Shown: positions 1 through 10,162, counted from the first letter of the stretch. The stretch is 64,000 nt of DNA from JAVJST01 sp040219295 (GCA_040219295.1 JAVJST010000011.1:434001-498000); one strand, 5' to 3'. Numbers and translations are program-made. The notes: a model not told the origin generated them from the sequence alone.

Positions 1-238
1 CCATGCCGCGCCCAATGCGCGATCGATCCTGCTGGTCGGTCACAACCCGGGCCTGCAGTCCCTCGCGGCCGATCTGATGGACGACTCGATGGACGGACCG
101 GCGCGCCAGCTCAGGGCCAAGTTCCCGACCGGCGCGATCGCCTGCCTGACCGCCGACAAGGAAGGCTGGATGCGGATGTCGGGTGGCGCCTTCCGGCTGC
201 GCGATTTCGTCCTGCCACGCCTGCTGGCCGCCGCCTGA
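1..238 (+). CDS. SixA-type phosphohistidine phosphatase, C-terminal part
   Basis: The window opens inside a reading frame that ends at the TGA at 236-238. About 78 residues are visible. They contain LLVGHNPGLQ, the second conserved His region of the histidine-phosphatase (phosphoglycerate-mutase-like) superfamily, in the form typical of SixA. SixA proteins remove phosphate from histidine phosphotransfer proteins. The N-terminus with the first RHG motif lies outside the window, so the call rests on one motif and on the short C-terminal domain. It sits 86 nt upstream of a CYTH-CHAD gene in the same direction, a pairing that would fit phosphate or polyphosphate metabolism, but that is inference. 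Confidence 0.75.
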   Translation, partial: HAAPNARSILLVGHNPGLQSLAADLMDDSMDGPARQLRAKFPTGAIACLTADKEGWMRMSGGAFRLRDFVLPRLLAAA

Positions 239-324
239 CGAAGATTTAACATTTCAATTGTTGCCGCTGATCGGGCGTCACAATAGGTTCATGATCGATC
301 TTTGCGGGGCGGGGGCGAGGCACC

Positions 325-1950
325 TTGGACGACACGACGGGGCAGGGCGAAACCACCGGTAATGGTTCCATCAGCCAACAGGGAAGCGACGCCGCGCCGG
401 CCACGGCGGGCATGGAAACGGAGCTCAAGCTCGCGTTCCGCTCCGACGATCTCGGCAAGCTGACGGCGTTCTTCGGCGCCGATCCTCGGTCCTCCGGCAA
501 GCGCCGCCTGTCGACCACCTACTTCGACACCGCCGACGCCGCACTCCGCGACAAGGGACTGGCGCTGCGCGTACGTCGCGACGGCCGCCGCTACGTGCAG
601 ACCGTCAAGGGCGAGAATGAAACCAGCGGCGGAGCGCTCTGCCGTCGCGAGATCGAAGCGCCGGTCCGCTCGTCGTCGCCGGATCTCGCGGCGATCCCGG
701 ACCCTGTCATCGCCGATCTCGTCCAGCGCTCGTCGCTCGCCGGGCTGAAACCGGTGTTCCGCGTCGATGTCGAACGCATCAGCCTCAAGGGACCGGCGGC
801 GACGCCGGGGGTCTCCGTCGATATCGACGTCGGCGAAGTCAAGGCGGGCCGCCGCCGCGCGCCGATCTGCGAGGTCGAGCTGGAGTCGAAGGGGGCGTCC
901 CTGCAGGCGCTCTACAAGCTGGCGCTGCAACTGCACCAGTCCGTGCCGCTCAGGGTATCCAAGGTTACCAAGTCGGACACCGGATACCGGCTCCGCGCCG
1001 GCGACGCACCGGCGCCGAGCAAGGCCGCCAAGCTGAAGCTGCCGGCCGACGCCACCGCCGAACAGGCGCTCAACGCCATCGTCTCGTCGTGTCTCGATCA
1101 GCTCATCGCCAACGAACCCTGCGTCGTCGCGACCAAGGACCCGGAGGGCATTCACCAGATGCGCGTCGCGCTCAGGCGGATGCGCTCGTCCTTCCGGTTG
1201 TTCCGCCAGCTGCTGCCGGCCGGGCAGTACGACGAGATCGTCGGCGAGTTGCGCTGGCTGACGTCGGTCCTCGGCCCGGCGCGCGACTGGGACGTGTTCT
1301 CGGCCGAGATCGTCGGGCCCGTCCTCGCCTACCTGCCGGAACACGAAGGGCTCAATGTCCTGCAACGCCGCACCGACGCGCGCCGCGGCCGGGCTCGCCG
1401 CACCGCCCAGGAAGGCGTCGCCTCGCCGCGTTTCACCGCGCTCGTGCTCACGCTCGGCCAGTGGTTGGCCGAGAGCGCGTGGCGCCACCAGGACCTGTCG
1501 GAAACCTCGGCGCGGCTGTTCGCACCGGCGCGGGTGTTCGCCGCCGACGCCATCGCCAGACGCTTCAAGGCGGTGCGCAAGCTCGGCAGGCGCATCGAGA
1601 CGCTGCCCGTTGCGGAACGCCACCGGCTGCGCATCGAGGTCAAGAAGCTGCGTTACGCGATCGAGTTCTTCGGCAGCCTGTTCAACCGGGCGGACGTCAA
1701 GTCGTTCGCCAGGCGCCTGGCCTCGCTGCAGGACGATCTCGGCTACCTCAACGACGTCGCCGTCGCGGCGCATCTCGCGGGTGAGGTCGCCGAGGCGTCG
1801 CGTTCGCCGGACCGCGAACACCTGCGCGCCGCCGAGGGCCTGCTGATCGGCTGGCACGGCCACGCCGTCGCGGTGCACGAGGACGACCTGGTGCGCGACG
1901 TCAGACAGGTACTGAAGGCCAAACGCTTCTGGGAAGCGGACCGGCCCTAG
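325..1950 (+). CDS. CYTH-CHAD domain protein
   Basis: A 541-residue protein with two domains. Residues about 30-200 form a CYTH (triphosphate tunnel) domain, opening with METELKLAF, whose E-x-E-x-K motif binds triphosphate and metal. Residues about 240-540 form an alpha-helical CHAD domain (HQMRVALRRMRSSFRLF and EVKKLRYAIEFF are the conserved His/Arg/Lys helices). CYTH-CHAD proteins hydrolyse inorganic triphosphate or associate with polyphosphate granules. I chose the TTG at 325 because GGGGGCGAGG lies 4 nt upstream. The in-frame ATG at 412, right at the CYTH start, is an alternative and would give 512 residues. The 3' end overlaps the convergent HD gene by 4 nt. Confidence 0.88.
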   Translation: MDDTTGQGETTGNGSISQQGSDAAPATAGMETELKLAFRSDDLGKLTAFFGADPRSSGKRRLSTTYFDTADAALRDKGLALRVRRDGRRYVQTVKGENETSGGALCRREIEAPVRSSSPDLAAIPDPVIADLVQRSSLAGLKPVFRVDVERISLKGPAATPGVSVDIDVGEVKAGRRRAPICEVELESKGASLQALYKLALQLHQSVPLRVSKVTKSDTGYRLRAGDAPAPSKAAKLKLPADATAEQALNAIVSSCLDQLIANEPCVVATKDPEGIHQMRVALRRMRSSFRLFRQLLPAGQYDEIVGELRWLTSVLGPARDWDVFSAEIVGPVLAYLPEHEGLNVLQRRTDARRGRARRTAQEGVASPRFTALVLTLGQWLAESAWRHQDLSETSARLFAPARVFAADAIARRFKAVRKLGRRIETLPVAERHRLRIEVKKLRYAIEFFGSLFNRADVKSFARRLASLQDDLGYLNDVAVAAHLAGEVAEASRSPDREHLRAAEGLLIGWHGHAVAVHEDDLVRDVRQVLKAKRFWEADRP

Positions 1951-2519
1951 GCTGTCGCGCGCTGCACCTCGCCGAACGCCTCACGCCCGAACACGTTGCG
2001 GATCATCGGTTCGAAGTATTCGAGCGGCAGGTTGTCGTAATCCGGGTCGAAGCAGTTCTGGTCGTACTTCTCGCAGAACTCCACCGTGTCGGCGTAATGT
2101 GGGTTGTCCTTGAACTGGTCACGCGCGTTGCGCTCAAGCCCCAGGTGGTGGGCGTAGTAGTACATCTGGAACAGGCCGTGGTGCTGGACGATCCAGTAGA
2201 GTTTCTCCGAGACGTAGGGCCGCAGAACGGCGCCGGCGACGGCGCTGTGGTTCATCGGCGCGATGCCGTCGCCGATGTCGTGCAGCAGCGCCATGACGAC
2301 GTAGTCCTCGTCGCGGCCGTCGCGAAAGGCCCGCGTCGCCGACTGCAGGCTGTGCTCGAGCCGCGTGATCTTGTAGCCCTGCAGCACGTCCTCGGCATTC
2401 GTCAGCATGTCAATCAGGCGGTCGGGCAGGTTCTCGAGCGCCTGCTCCTCGAGCGAGTCGAGAAGTTCGTAGTCTTCCTTGGTGCCGTCTTCCATGCGGG
2501 TGAAGCTGACTGTATCCAT
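1947..2519 (-). CDS. HD-domain protein (PhnZ/MIOX-like metal enzyme candidate)
   Basis: A 190-residue soluble protein. The His-Asp motif is in LLHDIGDG, an upstream histidine is in LEHSLQSATRAF, and further histidines are in MNHSAVAG and WIVQHHG. The single compact HD domain resembles the small HD oxygenases (PhnZ, TmpB) and phosphohydrolases more than signalling HD-GYP proteins. The start MDTVSFTRM at 2519 was chosen over an upstream frame opening at 2567 because that extension is low-complexity. Substrate unknown. The gene stands alone between the CYTH-CHAD gene, which it meets tail to tail with a 4-nt overlap, and the liv operon. Confidence 0.7.
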   Translation of the reverse strand: MDTVSFTRMEDGTKEDYELLDSLEEQALENLPDRLIDMLTNAEDVLQGYKITRLEHSLQSATRAFRDGRDEDYVVMALLHDIGDGIAPMNHSAVAGAVLRPYVSEKLYWIVQHHGLFQMYYYAHHLGLERNARDQFKDNPHYADTVEFCEKYDQNCFDPDYDNLPLEYFEPMIRNVFGREAFGEVQRATA

Positions 2520-2643
2520 GGCGGGGCCTCGTCGGTCACGGTGATCCAATGGCCCATGTGGTACCACGGTTCGCGGCCGCGGAAACGAGATTTTTCCGCA
2601 CCTCGCAGTTCAATCCAGCTTAACAGATACTGTCGGACCTCTC

Positions 2644-2731
2644 CTTCGATATGGCCCTGACGGGCCTACTCAGGATGAGGCCGAGTGCAATCCCCTCATG
2701 CTGAGTAGGGTGCGCAGCACCCATATCGAAG
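2644..2731. repeat. 88-bp imperfect inverted repeat (intergenic palindromic element)
   Basis: The outer arms CTTCGATATGG (2644-2654) and CCATATCGAAG (2721-2731) are perfect complements. The inner arms 2665-2680 and 2694-2709 pair over 16 bp with one mismatch. The element fills most of the 2520-2770 gap downstream of livF and would fold into a long hairpin in RNA from either strand. It looks like a small non-coding intergenic repeat and may serve as a 3' end for the liv transcript. No other gene is visible in this gap. Confidence 0.75.
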
Positions 2732-2770
2732 TGTGAGGGGGTGTGGAGATGACGAATGCCGTGGCCGGCG

Positions 2771-3654
2771 TCAACCGCCGAGGAACAGCCGGCCGACTTC
2801 GGGGTCGCCGAGCAGTTCGTCGCCCGGTCCCGCCATGGCGAGCTGACCGGAAACCAGCACGTAGCCGAGGTCGGCGAACTCGAGCCCCTTCTTGGCGTTC
2901 TGCTCGACCATCAGGATCGTCTTGCCGTCCTCGTGCTGCAGGCCGTCCAGAATCTCGAACACCTGGTCGATGAACTTGGGCTCGAGACCGATCGACGGCT
3001 CGTCGACCAGCAGCACGTCCGGGTTCATGACCAGCGCGCGCGAGATCTCCAGCAGCCGCCGCTCGCCGCCCGACAGCACGCCGGCGCGCTGCTTGGCGCG
3101 CTCCTTGAGCCGCGGGTACTTCTCGAACACGCGCTCGGTCGACGCGAACGCGTCGGCGCGGTTATCCATCAGGTAACCGCCCATCAGCAGGTTCTCCTCG
3201 ACCGTCATGTCGGGGAACACGGAGTTATCCTGCAGGATGTAGGCGATACCGCCGGTCTTGAGTTTCTGGCTCGACGTCAGCCGCGTGACGTCGGTACCCT
3301 TCGACGTGATGGTGCCGTTGTAGATCGTCGTGAAGCCGAACACCGAGTGCAGGATCGTCGACTTGCCGGCACCGTTCGGGCCGATCAGGCACAGCGACTG
3401 CCCTGCCGCGACCGCGAGGTTGAAGTCGTGCAGGATGTGCATCTTGCCGTACCCGGCGTTGAGCTTCTCGATGGTCAGGAACGGGTCGTTGTTGGCGAGC
3501 GCCCGCAGACGTTCCATGCTCGGCGCCTCGGTAGCGATCTTGGCGGCTTCCTCGGCGACCTGATCGACCGACAGAACCGTCGACACCGAGCCGAGACCGT
3601 AGCCGCGCACGCCGCGCTGGCGGGCCGTCTGTTCGTTGCTCTGCTGTTCAGCCA

Positions 3655-3655
<1 letters not shown>
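2771..3655 (-). CDS. livF: Branched-chain amino-acid ABC transporter ATPase LivF
   Basis: A 294-residue ABC ATPase, last gene of the livK-H-M-G-F operon. Walker A is GPNGAGKST, the signature is LSGGERR and Walker B is VLLVDEPS. With LivG it should power LivH/LivM import of branched-chain amino acids or similar compounds. Unlike typical 235-240 residue LivF proteins it carries an N-terminal extension of about 55 residues before the ATPase fold begins at LTIEKLNAGYG. The start ATG overlaps the livG stop codon (TGATG), which suggests translational coupling. The substrate cannot be read from the sequence. Confidence 0.9.
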
Positions 3656-4391
<736 letters not shown>

Positions 4392-4395
<4 letters not shown>

Positions 4396-5441
4396 GCCGC
4401 GCCCTCCTCCTGCCGCTTGGATTTGTCGACGACGAGGCCGAGCAGATGCGGATGCTTCTCGCGGATGTAGCCCATGATGCCCTGCGGGAAGAACACCACG
4501 ATGGCGACGATGATGGCGCCGAGCGCGACGCGCTGCCAGCCGAACAGGTGGGTCCACAGGAACTCCTGCGTGACGTGGAAGACGATCGCGCCGATGACCG
4601 GCCCCCACAGCGTGCCCTTGCCGCCGAGGATCGTCATCAGCACCATCCAGACGCCGAACGTGGCGCCGGCGAAGGCCGTGTCGACCGGGTCGATGAAGCC
4701 GATCAGGTTGCCCATGGCGCCGCCGCCGATGCCGAGGAAGAACGCCGAGATCGCCCACCCGGTGACCTTGTAGCGGGTGGTGTGCAGGCCCATGGCCTCG
4801 GCCTTGTCCTCGTCGTCGCGGATGGCGTTGAGCGCGAGCCCGAAACGCCCCGCGTAAAGCCGCTTGAGGGTGAAGTGCACGGCGGCGCACAGCGTGAAGA
4901 AGATGAAGTAGAAGAAGGTGCCCTTGGGACCGAGCCCGTCGGGAAACACCGGCGTCACCAGGCCCGAGCCGGCGCCGATGAAGTCGATGCCGCCGGCGAT
5001 CTCGCCCGCGGCGATGCCGAGACCGAGCGTGCAGATCGCGAAGTAGTGGCCGCGCAGGCCGAGCACCCCGGAACCGAGCACAATGGCGATCAGCACGCAA
5101 AGCACGCCGGAGGCGCCGAAGCCGACGGCGAGGCTGATGACGTAGTCCGAGGCGCCGATCGCGTCGAGCGTGCCGGCGGCCTGTTCGTATTCGTCGAAGT
5201 CGAAGAACATGGCGCGCTGGATCACCGCGGTGGTGTACATGCCGACGCCGAAGAACACGATGTTGCCGAACGAGTTGTAGCCGGTCTGGCCGCCCTGGAC
5301 GTCCCAGGTCGTCGCCAGCAGCACCATCAGCCAGAGATACGCGAGCTGGATCTGGAAGTTCGGGAAAACGAACGGCGCGGCGACCGCGACGGCGAGTATG
5401 GTGCCGTAGAGCAACGGCTTGTTTTGCATGAACGCGGTCAT
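4392..5441 (-). CDS. livM: Branched-chain amino-acid ABC transporter permease LivM
   Basis: A 349-residue polytopic membrane protein with about 8-10 hydrophobic segments. The conserved LivM region LGLRGHYFAICTLGLG is followed by ALNAIRDDEDKAEAMG, the cytoplasmic coupling loop that contacts the ATPase. It pairs with LivH to form the membrane channel. The start MTAFMQNK at 5441 overlaps the livH stop by 4 nt. The N-terminal third is longer in the periplasmic loop than in E. coli LivM, which is common in alphaproteobacterial HAAT systems. Confidence 0.92.
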
Positions 5442-6340
5442 CGCAGCACCTTGCGCTGTTTCTTGAGCCGGAGGCTGCGCCACACCAGGATGACGACCAG
5501 CAGAGAGAAGATGAAGGCCATCTGGAACTCGATGCCGAGGATGAACCCGGCGAAGTTCTCGAGCGCGCCGAGGCCCAGCGCGGCGCCGACCACGGCGGGC
5601 AGGTTGCCGAGCCCGGCGACGACGACGATCATGAACGACCGCACCGTGTAGGCCAGCCCCTGGAATGCCTGGACGTTCCAGACCATGACGACGAGCGCGC
5701 CGGCGGCGCCGCAGATCGCCGCGTTGAGCGAATAGGTGACGGCGTAGACGACATCGGTGTTGATGCCGAGAATGCGCGCCGCGCGGGCGTTCTGCGCGGT
5801 GGCGCGGATCGCCTGGCCCATCTTCGAGCGGGTCATGAAGACAACGACAATGGCGCCCAGGATGAGCGCCAGCACGAAGCCGACGACCTTGATCTCGGAA
5901 ACGGTGACCATGCCGTCGAACAGGTACATGGTGCCGAGGCCGCTTTCCGCGGTCCGCACGTCGGCGGTGAACAGCACGTTCATCAGCTGCTGCAGCAGAA
6001 TGGAGATGCCGAAGGTCGCGAGGATCGAGATGAACAGGTCCTGGTCGACGACCCGGCAGATGACAATCTTGTAGATGAGCCAGCCGATGGCGAACAGCGC
6101 GACGAACGAGATCGGAATGCCGAGGAACGGACTCACGCCATAGGTCGACAGCCACCAGGTGATGAAGCCGCCGAGAATGACGAACTCGCCCTGGGCAATG
6201 TTGATGATGTTCATGACGCCCCAGACCATCGCCATGCCGTAGGCGGCGAGGGCGAACAGCGCGCCGATCAGGATTCCGTCGATCAGCAGCTGAACGTTGA
6301 AGATCGGCGCCTGGACGAGAATGAGGGCGTTATCCCACAT
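5438..6340 (-). CDS. livH: Branched-chain amino-acid ABC transporter permease LivH
   Basis: A 300-residue integral membrane protein with about 8 hydrophobic segments. Family signs are the N-terminal GILIGALFALAAYGMAMVWGV, NIAQGEFVILGGF, and the coupling-loop sequence KMGQAIRATAQNARAARILGI. It is the first permease gene after livK and is separated from it by a strong hairpin. Start ATG at 6340. In urea or amide importers of the same family the arrangement is similar, so the exact substrate is open. Confidence 0.92.
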   Translation of the reverse strand: MWDNALILVQAPIFNVQLLIDGILIGALFALAAYGMAMVWGVMNIINIAQGEFVILGGFITWWLSTYGVSPFLGIPISFVALFAIGWLIYKIVICRVVDQDLFISILATFGISILLQQLMNVLFTADVRTAESGLGTMYLFDGMVTVSEIKVVGFVLALILGAIVVVFMTRSKMGQAIRATAQNARAARILGINTDVVYAVTYSLNAAICGAAGALVVMVWNVQAFQGLAYTVRSFMIVVVAGLGNLPAVVGAALGLGALENFAGFILGIEFQMAFIFSLLVVILVWRSLRLKKQRKVLR

Positions 6341-6373
6341 GATGTGCAGATCCCGGCTCGGTGAAACTCTGAT

Positions 6374-6411
6374 GCAAAACGAAACCCGCCCCCGCGTTGC
6401 GCGGGGGCGGG
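6374..6411 (-). terminator. Hairpin between livK and livH (partial terminator)
   Basis: A perfect 12-bp stem (6385-6396 with 6400-6411, loop TTG) is followed on the minus strand by TTTCGTTTT. It lies 17 nt beyond the livK stop and 45 nt before the livH start. Such a structure would terminate part of the transcripts or protect the livK 3' end, raising binding protein over permease. This is inferred from structure and position. Confidence 0.75.
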
Positions 6412-6427
6412 ATATCTCGGGCCGCGA

Positions 6428-7684
6428 TTAACGCTGATCCCAGTTCGGCTTCGGGAACACGACCGGCTTCTCCGCCCACTTGGACGGCGCGACCACGACG
6501 TACTTGCCGTCGATGATCTGGCGCAACACCATCGGCTTGGCGATGTTGTTGCCGGCCGGCGAGAACTTGATGTTGCCGTAGAAGGTCTGCATTTCGGTCG
6601 CCGCGAGCGCGTCGCGCACCGCGTCCTGGTCGAGCGAGCCGGCGCGTTCGAACGCGTCGACGTAGACCAGCACCGAAGCGGTCGATTCGGCCGCCTGGTA
6701 CGGCACCACCGTGTAGCCATCGAAGGTCGCGCGGAACAGGTCGGCGTATTCCTTCGCCGTGCCGAACCACTTGTCCTCGTACGTCAGGGTCTCGGCCCAC
6801 TGGGTGGCGCACAACGTGTAGTCCGACTTGCCCGGGAACTTGTCCTGGATGGCCGCGGCTTCGCAGTGGGTCATCGCCAGCATGGCCGTATCGGCCTTCA
6901 TCTCGTCGACCTGGCGAATGGCCAGCGCCGCGCCCTTCGAGTGACCGGAGACGATCAGCAGGTCGGGCTTCAGCGCCTTCACCTTGGTGAGCGTCGCCGT
7001 CATGTCGTTGAGCTCTTTCGGCAGCTTGTCGTCGATCACGATCTTCATGTCGTACTTGGCCGCGTCGTCGAGCACGCCGGCACGGATGTCCTGCGAGAAC
7101 GGATCGTTCTCCATGGCCAGCGCGACGGTGATTTCGTTCGGCTTCTTGCCGATCGCCGCGGCGTTCTCGGCGGCGAGGTTGATCGATTCGGCGAGATACT
7201 GCTCGGAGGTCGACAGCACCGCAAACAGGTACTTGTAGCCCTTGTTGAACAGCGAACGGCTGGCGCCGTTGCCTTCGACCATGGGCACGCCGTACTTCTC
7301 GGTGACCGGCGCCATGGCCTTGGTCATGCCGGAGGAGTACGGGCCAAGCATGAACTTGACGCCGTCCTGCTGGACCAGGCGTTCGACCAGCTGGGCGCCG
7401 CGCGCCGGGACCGACTCGTCATCGTAGTACTTGATCTCGAGCTTGTAGGTCTTGTCGCCGATCTTGACGCCGCCCATCTCGTTGACCTTCTGGACGGCGA
7501 GGTCATAGCCGTTTTTGGTGTGCTTGCCGTTGGTCGAGTACTTGCCTGAGAACGACAGCGCCGCCCCCAGCGTCAGCACGTCGTCCGCGGCCTTCGCCGG
7601 GGCGCCGACGGACGTCATCCCCGCCGCCACGAGGGCGCCGGCGACAATGCCGTGGGCAAGTTTGCTCTTGGTCAGAAATTTCAT
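6428..7684 (-). CDS. Branched-chain amino-acid ABC transporter substrate-binding protein LivK-like
   Basis: A 418-residue periplasmic binding protein (Peripla_BP_6 type). It has a Sec signal peptide with cleavage probable after APAKA (about residue 32) and the family opening LTLGAALSFSGKYS. It captures the substrate and delivers it to LivHM. It is the first gene of the operon, with a GAGAGG ribosome site shortly before the ATG at 7684. Paralogues of this family bind amides, urea or aromatic acids, so the ligand is undetermined. The 274-nt gap upstream (7685-7958) holds the divergent promoters and no gene that I can see. Confidence 0.88.
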   Translation of the reverse strand: MKFLTKSKLAHGIVAGALVAAGMTSVGAPAKAADDVLTLGAALSFSGKYSTNGKHTKNGYDLAVQKVNEMGGVKIGDKTYKLEIKYYDDESVPARGAQLVERLVQQDGVKFMLGPYSSGMTKAMAPVTEKYGVPMVEGNGASRSLFNKGYKYLFAVLSTSEQYLAESINLAAENAAAIGKKPNEITVALAMENDPFSQDIRAGVLDDAAKYDMKIVIDDKLPKELNDMTATLTKVKALKPDLLIVSGHSKGAALAIRQVDEMKADTAMLAMTHCEAAAIQDKFPGKSDYTLCATQWAETLTYEDKWFGTAKEYADLFRATFDGYTVVPYQAAESTASVLVYVDAFERAGSLDQDAVRDALAATEMQTFYGNIKFSPAGNNIAKPMVLRQIIDGKYVVVAPSKWAEKPVVFPKPNWDQR

Positions 7685-7958
7685 GGTGTCCTCTCCCTGC
7701 AGTGATTCGGCGGCGTGACCGCCGCTTCGTGGATGTTGGCCGGGTTGACCCGGCGCTTGTTATGTCTGGTCTTGTGTCTGGTTCAGATCCGATTGACGTC
7801 CGGTCGTCTCCAATCTAGGGCGGCAAGATTACACATGCCAGCCGCCTCGCTCAAATTTTAATGGGAAGCCCGCGATCTATGGCGGTGCAGCAGGCTCTTC
7901 GCGGTTGCAAGAAAGCCCCGTCCGGCGCAGAACTAGGGGCCGAAACAGGAGGAGTCCC

Positions 7959-9032
7959 ATGCGCACCTACCGCATTGCATCCGTGCCCGCCGACGGCATC
8001 GGCCCCGAGGTCATCGGCGCCGGCGAGCAGGTTCTCGCCGCCCTCGCCGAGCGCCTCGGCGACGTGTCGTTCGCCTTCGAGACCTTCGACTGGGGCTCCG
8101 ACTACTACAGGAAGCACGGCGTCATGATGCCGGCCGACGGGCTCGACCAGCTCAAGAGTTTCGACGCCATCTACTTCGGCGCCGTCGGCGCGCCCGACAT
8201 TCCCGACCACGTCACCCTGTGGGGGCTCCGGCTGCCGATCTGCCAGGGCTTCGACCAGTACGCCAACGTGCGCCCGACGCGCATCATCCCCGGCATTACC
8301 TCGCCGCTCCGGGACGTCGGCGCGCATGAGCTCGACTGGGTCATCGTGCGCGAGAACTCCGAGGGCGAATACTCCGGCGCCGGCGGCCGCGTCCACAAGG
8401 GCCTGCCCGAGGAAGTCGCCACCGAGGTCTCGATCTTCACCCGCACCGGGGTCGAGCGCATCATGCGCTTCGCCTTCGAGCTCGCCCGCTCGCGGCCGCG
8501 CCGGCACCTGACCGTGGTGACGAAATCCAACGCCCAGCGCCACGCCATGGTGATGTGGGACGAGATCGCGGCCGAGGTCGCCGCCGATTACCCCGACGTG
8601 ACCTGGGACAAGCACCTGGTCGACGCCATGACCGTGCGCATGACCCTGCACCCGGAAACGCTCGATACCATCGTGGCCTCGAACCTGCACGCCGACGTGC
8701 TGTCGGACCTCGCCGGCGCGCTGGCCGGCTCGCTCGGCGTCGCGCCGACCGCCAACATCGACCCGGAGCGCCGCTTCCCCTCGATGTTCGAGCCGATCCA
8801 CGGTTCCGCCTTCGACATCACCGGCAAGGGCATCGCCAACCCGGTGGCGTCGTTCTGGACCGCGGCGCAGATGCTCGAGCACCTGGGCGAGACGGCCGCC
8901 GCCGGGCGCCTGATGCGGGCGGTCGACAAGGTCTGCGAAGCGGGTATCCTGACCCCCGACGTCGGCGGCCGGGCGACCACGCGCGACGTCACCGACGCCG
9001 TCATTGCGACGATCCGCGGCGACAACGAATAG
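7959..9032 (+). CDS. Tartrate dehydrogenase / D-malate dehydrogenase (decarboxylating) family enzyme
   Basis: A 357-residue member of the isocitrate/isopropylmalate dehydrogenase superfamily, full length. The opening RIASVPADGIGPEVIGAGEQVL, the region VRENSEGEYSGAGGR, and the D-x-x-A metal site region LHADVLSDLAGAL match the TtuC/DmlA branch, which oxidatively decarboxylates D-malate or tartrate with NAD+ and Mn2+. The start at 7959 has the ribosome site AGGAGGAG six to eight nt upstream, so the longer upstream frame was rejected. It is followed after 35 nt by a methyltransferase gene on the same strand. TtuC and LeuB-like alternatives cannot be fully separated by eye. Confidence 0.85.
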   Translation: MRTYRIASVPADGIGPEVIGAGEQVLAALAERLGDVSFAFETFDWGSDYYRKHGVMMPADGLDQLKSFDAIYFGAVGAPDIPDHVTLWGLRLPICQGFDQYANVRPTRIIPGITSPLRDVGAHELDWVIVRENSEGEYSGAGGRVHKGLPEEVATEVSIFTRTGVERIMRFAFELARSRPRRHLTVVTKSNAQRHAMVMWDEIAAEVAADYPDVTWDKHLVDAMTVRMTLHPETLDTIVASNLHADVLSDLAGALAGSLGVAPTANIDPERRFPSMFEPIHGSAFDITGKGIANPVASFWTAAQMLEHLGETAAAGRLMRAVDKVCEAGILTPDVGGRATTRDVTDAVIATIRGDNE

Positions 9033-9067
9033 CCGCGCCGGAGTCCGCCGTTGGGAGAAGCACGCGC

Positions 9068-9967
9068 ATGACCGTCAACCCCGGCAACATCCTGAAGATC
9101 GCCTGGATCATGCCGCCGCGCGATTTCTGGCGGCGCACGCGGCTCAAGCTCAAGCGCACGTTCGCCGCCGGCTCGGTCACCGTGCGCGACCGCTTCGACG
9201 CCGACCCGGACGCGCGCGACTGGCGCCGCCACTTCGCCACCCTCAGCCGCATCGAGACCGCCGCGAGCCACCGGCTGCCGGGCTGGGCGCCGTTCGCGCC
9301 CGAGGGCCGCACCGTGCTCGAGATCGGCTGCGGCATGACCGGCGGCACCGGGCCGCTGATGCTGTTCCGGGGCGCCGCGAAGGCCTACGGGATCGAGCCG
9401 AACTGGGACGCCTCGGTGCTGACGGATGCGCACTTCGTCGAGACCTATTACCGGCCGCTGTGGCAGCACCTCTCAGCCATCTACGGCGAGCGGCTCGCCT
9501 TCGACGCCTTCATGGCGCGGCTGCGCGCCGACCTGGTGATCAGCGCCGACACCGACGTCGCGCGGCTCGCCGACGCGATCGCACCCGGCACGCTGGACTT
9601 CTGCCTGTCGATCTCGTGTCTCGAGCACGTCGCCGGGCTCGACGGCACGATCCGCGGCCTCGCCGCGCTCGGCGGGCCCGGCACGCGGCACGTTCATCTC
9701 GTCGATTTCGGCAATCACTGGTCGAAGGACGCGCCGTTCGCCGGGCTCTACGATACGGAGCGGAGCCGCGCCGTGAAGGCCAACGCGCCCGGCATCAACG
9801 CGCTGCGCCTGCCCGATGTCCTGAAAACCTTCGCCGACCACGGCCTCGCCGCCCGGCCGCTGGTGTTCGAGCGCCGCGCGCTCGACCCGGCGGCGGTGCA
9901 CCCGAGCTGGCAGGACGCCTACGCCCTCGACGACCTCGGCGTGCGGGTCGCGGTGGTGTTTGTTTGA
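9068..9967 (+). CDS. Class I SAM-dependent methyltransferase-like protein
   Basis: A 299-residue protein. Motif I of class I methyltransferases is VLEIGCGMTGGTG near residue 84, followed by an acidic position in AYGIEPNW. The region FCLSISCLEHVAGLDGTI corresponds to motif IV/V. The lysine- and arginine-rich N-terminus (RRTRLKLKRTF) might contact nucleic acid or membrane. The substrate is unknown; many relatives sit in polysaccharide or glycan clusters. It follows the dehydrogenase gene by 35 nt, but no functional link is obvious. Confidence 0.7.
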   Translation: MTVNPGNILKIAWIMPPRDFWRRTRLKLKRTFAAGSVTVRDRFDADPDARDWRRHFATLSRIETAASHRLPGWAPFAPEGRTVLEIGCGMTGGTGPLMLFRGAAKAYGIEPNWDASVLTDAHFVETYYRPLWQHLSAIYGERLAFDAFMARLRADLVISADTDVARLADAIAPGTLDFCLSISCLEHVAGLDGTIRGLAALGGPGTRHVHLVDFGNHWSKDAPFAGLYDTERSRAVKANAPGINALRLPDVLKTFADHGLAARPLVFERRALDPAAVHPSWQDAYALDDLGVRVAVVFV

Positions 9968-9973
9968 GGGTCG

Positions 9974-10162
9974 CTACGGCTCGCGGCTCGGGTTCCAGAT
10001 CCAGCCGTACGCCGGCCAGTCGGCGTCTTGCCGTTCGATCGCGCGGAACGCGACGAAGAACACCAGGTAGACGACGATCCCGGCGACGAACAGGGCGATC
10101 ACCGTTTTCGGGCCCGAGACGCCGCGCGCCGGCCGCTTGTCCGGATTGTCGTCCTGCGTCAT
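9974..10162 (-). CDS. Small single-span membrane protein, unknown function
   Basis: A 62-residue protein with one clear transmembrane helix (VIALFVAGIVVYLVFFVAFRA, about residues 20-40). It has a hydrophilic N-terminus and a tryptophan-rich C-terminal tail (DWPAYGWIWNPSREP). I chose MTQDDNPDKR at 10162 rather than the longer frame opening at 10246, because the extension is an Arg/Pro-rich shadow. It is the last backbone gene before the island junction and points away from it. Confidence 0.5.
   Translation of the reverse strand: MTQDDNPDKRPARGVSGPKTVIALFVAGIVVYLVFFVAFRAIERQDADWPAYGWIWNPSREP

Noticed and set aside
289..1878. A 529-residue open frame on the minus strand opposite the CYTH-CHAD gene
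   Set aside because: It is an antisense shadow in GC-rich DNA. The composition is Arg/Ala/Asp-rich with no domain, and the plus-strand gene is well supported.
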